The notes beneath the pieces were generated by a model. That model was not told where the DNA came from and made no database searches. It was given only the letters and a program-made list of their open reading frames with translations. Positions 4,742-6,589 of a stretch of 6,589 nucleotides of DNA are shown piece after piece (position 1 is the first letter of the stretch; every line of letters starts with the position of its first letter). Made by a program: the position numbers and the translations under genes. Source of the DNA: Nitrospirota bacterium (GTDB lineage Bacteria > Nitrospirota > Nitrospiria > JACQBZ01); NCBI GenBank assembly GCA_016198945.1, contig JACQHO010000030.1, forward strand, positions 1 to 6,589, in the 5' to 3' direction.

Positions 4742-6454
4742 CTATCCCTCGATTTCCTGGCTCACCCTCAAAACCTCCTCCAGCGTCGTGAGCCCTTTAA
4801 GAGCCGCCGCCAACCCGTGCAGCCGAAGCCCGGCAAACCCGGTCTGGATCGCCTGGTTCCGGATCGCGCCGGAAGAGGCCTTGACCACGATCAGATCTCG
4901 AATCCCTTCATCAATCGGAAGCAGTTCGTAGATCCCGATCCGGCCCGAATAGCCCGTGTGCCGGCATTGTTGACAACCGGCCCCCTTGACCAGGCGGATC
5001 TCTTTTTGCCCGCTCATGAGCTTGTCCAGATTCAGGGATTTGATCAGGTCCGGCGTCGGCGTGAACGGCGCCTTGCAATGGGCGCAGACCTTCCGCACCA
5101 GGCGCTGGGCCGCCACCCCGATGAGGGAGGAGGCGACCAAAAACGGCTCGGCGCCCATGTCGAGCAGCCGGGCCACGGCGCCCGCGGCGTCGTTCGTATG
5201 CAGCGTCGAGAAAACGAGATGCCCCGTCAGCGCCGCCTGAATCGCGATCGAGGCCGTCTCGGTGTCCCGGATTTCGCCGACCATCACCACATCGGGATCC
5301 TGACGCAGGATCGCCCGGAGGCCGTTGGCGAACGTCACGCCCGCCTTGGCATTGACCTGGACTTGGTTGATGTACTTGATCTGATACTCGACCGGGTCTT
5401 CGATGGTGATCACGTTTCGCTCGATGGAGCTGATGCGGTTCAACGCGGCATAGAGGGTGGTCGTTTTTCCGCTTCCGGTCGGACCGGTCACGAGAAGCAG
5501 ACCGTACGGCCGGCGGATCATCTTTTCAAACCGGGCCAGGATATCGGCCGTCAACCCGAGATCCTCCAGGCCCAGCAGGATGCCGCTCTTGTCCAGAAGC
5601 CGCATGACGATCTTCTCGCCGAAGATGGTGGGCAGCGTGGACAGCCGGATATCCACATCCTTCTCGCCCACCTTCATCTGGATCCGGCCGTCCTGGGGAA
5701 CCCGCTTCTCGGCGATGTCCAGATCGGCCATGATCTTGATGCGTGAAACGACGCCGGCCTGAAGATTCCGCGGCGGGGTCATCACCTCCCGGAGGATTCC
5801 GTCGACCCGGTAGCGGATTCTCAAAACGTCGGCGTCCGGCTCGATATGAACGTCGCTGGCGCCTTCGCGGACGGCCTGGGAAATCACGGTGTTCACCAGC
5901 TTGATCATCGGCGTGTCGTCCCCGACCCGCTGGAGATCGATTACCTGATCTTCCGGCATCACGCCGTAGCCCTGCACGTCGGCCTCTTTCACCGCCTCTT
6001 CCATCGTCGAGGTGCCGCCGTAAAAACGGTCGATCGACTTCATCACATCGGTCTCCGAGCTGACGACCGGTTGAATCTCCAGACCGGTCGCCCGCCGCAA
6101 GTCGTCAACGGCAAAAACGTTGAGAGGATCCACCATGGCGAGAGTGAGAATGCGGTCTTTTTTGAAGAGCGGGATGACTTGATGCCGGCGGGCCATCGTC
6201 TCGGGAATGATCTTCACCACGTCCGGATCGATGATGATGCTGGAAAGCGCGACCGGCTGGATGCCCATCTGCTTTCCAAGAACCTTGATGATGTCCTCTT
6301 CGGTGACAAATCCCATGCTCCGAACGATGATTCCGATACGGCCCCCGTGCAGTTTCTGCTCGGCCAGTGCGCGCTGCAATTGCTCGTGGCTCATCAAGCC
6401 TTCCGCAATCAGCATTTCGCCCAACATCTTCCGTTTTTGTTGCGGCAGGGGCAT
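4742..6454 (-). CDS. pilB: Pilus assembly / secretion ATPase, PilB/GspE family with MshEN domain, 570 aa
   Basis: Cytoplasmic hexameric ATPase that powers pilus or pseudopilus extension. Residues 10-62 hold a tandem MshEN-type motif (MLG...Q33, 5-residue spacer, RIG...Q62), the cyclic-di-GMP-binding arrangement; the rest of the N-domain runs to about 145. The catalytic domain has Walker A GPTGSGKTT (324-332), Asp box TIEDPVE (350-356), Walker B DPDVVMVGEIRD (386-397) with Glu394, and His box TGHLVFSTLHTND (410-422). A tetracysteine zinc site is present: C457-x2-C460 and C494-x2-C497. The start is ATG 6454 because GGAGG lies 9 nt before it and the protein then begins like family members. The frame stays open to the right edge, but the extra residues (38 from the ATG at 6568) look non-coding. 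A GspE role cannot be excluded; pilB is chosen from gene order. No pilT follows it. Confidence 0.95.
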   Translation of the reverse strand: MPLPQQKRKMLGEMLIAEGLMSHEQLQRALAEQKLHGGRIGIIVRSMGFVTEEDIIKVLGKQMGIQPVALSSIIIDPDVVKIIPETMARRHQVIPLFKKDRILTLAMVDPLNVFAVDDLRRATGLEIQPVVSSETDVMKSIDRFYGGTSTMEEAVKEADVQGYGVMPEDQVIDLQRVGDDTPMIKLVNTVISQAVREGASDVHIEPDADVLRIRYRVDGILREVMTPPRNLQAGVVSRIKIMADLDIAEKRVPQDGRIQMKVGEKDVDIRLSTLPTIFGEKIVMRLLDKSGILLGLEDLGLTADILARFEKMIRRPYGLLLVTGPTGSGKTTTLYAALNRISSIERNVITIEDPVEYQIKYINQVQVNAKAGVTFANGLRAILRQDPDVVMVGEIRDTETASIAIQAALTGHLVFSTLHTNDAAGAVARLLDMGAEPFLVASSLIGVAAQRLVRKVCAHCKAPFTPTPDLIKSLNLDKLMSGQKEIRLVKGAGCQQCRHTGYSGRIGIYELLPIDEGIRDLIVVKASSGAIRNQAIQTGFAGLRLHGLAAALKGLTTLEEVLRVSQEIEG

Positions 6455-6589
6455 AACGAACGACCTCCGTAACCGGGGGGCAGATTTCTTGTCTGCCTGT
6501 AGTCGGTGAAGTGCAGCCGACTGCTGCGACACATCGGCTGCAAACCGCCGAGTGCAGGCCCGCAGCATGCAGGTAAGTCTGTCCCCAGC
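6455..6589. other. Hairpin-bearing non-coding leader upstream of the ATPase gene
   Basis: No convincing gene is seen in these 135 bp, although the ATPase frame stays open through them. Two inverted repeats are present: GCAGCCGA (6513-6520) / TCGGCTGC (6534-6541), an 8-bp stem with a 13-nt loop, and GGCAGA (6479-6484) / TCTGCC (6492-6497), a 6-bp stem with a 7-nt loop. GGAGG on the minus strand (6468-6464) is the ATPase ribosome site. No clear sigma-70 or sigma-54 promoter is visible, so the operon promoter probably lies beyond the right edge or upstream genes are co-transcribed. Confidence 0.5.

Noticed and set aside
4817..5746. Plus-strand open frame (309 codons) opposite the ATPase gene
   Set aside because: Antisense shadow of the catalytic domain of the ATPase; the composition is biased and no family is recognisable. 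The same applies to the open frame at 5846-6472.
6455..6568. N-terminal extension of the ATPase to an ATG at 6568
   Set aside because: The added 38 residues look like translated non-coding DNA, the stretch contains two inverted repeats, and a good ribosome site stands before ATG 6454, where family-like sequence begins.

Overview
The window carries a type IV pilus / type II secretion-like assembly module on the minus strand, read from the right edge to the left: a PilB/GspE-family assembly ATPase (6454-4742), a PilC/GspF-family platform protein (4740-3517), a two-transmembrane sensor histidine kinase (3542-2412), an NtrC/PilR-type sigma-54 activator (2334-967), and, after a 165-bp AT-rich gap, a small prepilin-like protein (801-409). 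The order ATPase, platform, kinase, regulator, pilin parallels the pilB-(pilT)-pilC-pilS-pilR-pilA clusters known from deltaproteobacteria such as Geobacter and Myxococcus, here without a pilT retraction ATPase between pilB and pilC. The ATPase and platform genes are 1 bp apart and the platform and kinase genes overlap, so these three look like one translationally coupled unit. Kinase and regulator are separated by a 54-bp paired-hairpin repeat of REP/MITE style.

The likely circuit can be read from the DNA. The regulator has an intact GAFTGA loop, so it should activate sigma-54 promoters. The gap between it and the pilin gene holds a near-consensus -24/-12 promoter (TGGCATG-N4-TTGC) pointing at the pilin, with two CGACA...ATTCTAT repeats about 70-95 bp upstream of the predicted start, where an activator would be expected to bind. 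The ATPase has an N-terminal MshEN-type tandem motif, which suggests cyclic-di-GMP input into assembly. Three departures from family norms stand out: the kinase has lost the usual DxGxG pattern in its ATP-binding G1 box, the pilin has Asp where nearly all pilins have Glu5, and the regulator starts at TTG with a weak ribosome site just after the repeat element.

The left end (1-395) is a separate unit. A strong sigma-70-type promoter (TTGACT-N17-TATAAT) drives two tiny membrane-protein genes on the plus strand (59 and 31 residues, function unknown). A divergent minus-strand gene begins at position 9 and runs off the left edge. Between them lies an operator-like inverted repeat.

The organism is a Gram-negative (diderm) bacterium with a GC-rich genome and sigma-54 control of pilin. 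Gene order and style fit Nitrospirota, deltaproteobacterial lineages (Desulfobacterota/Myxococcota) or similar groups; the sequence alone does not settle which. I see no RNA genes, CRISPR array, intact transposase or phage genes.
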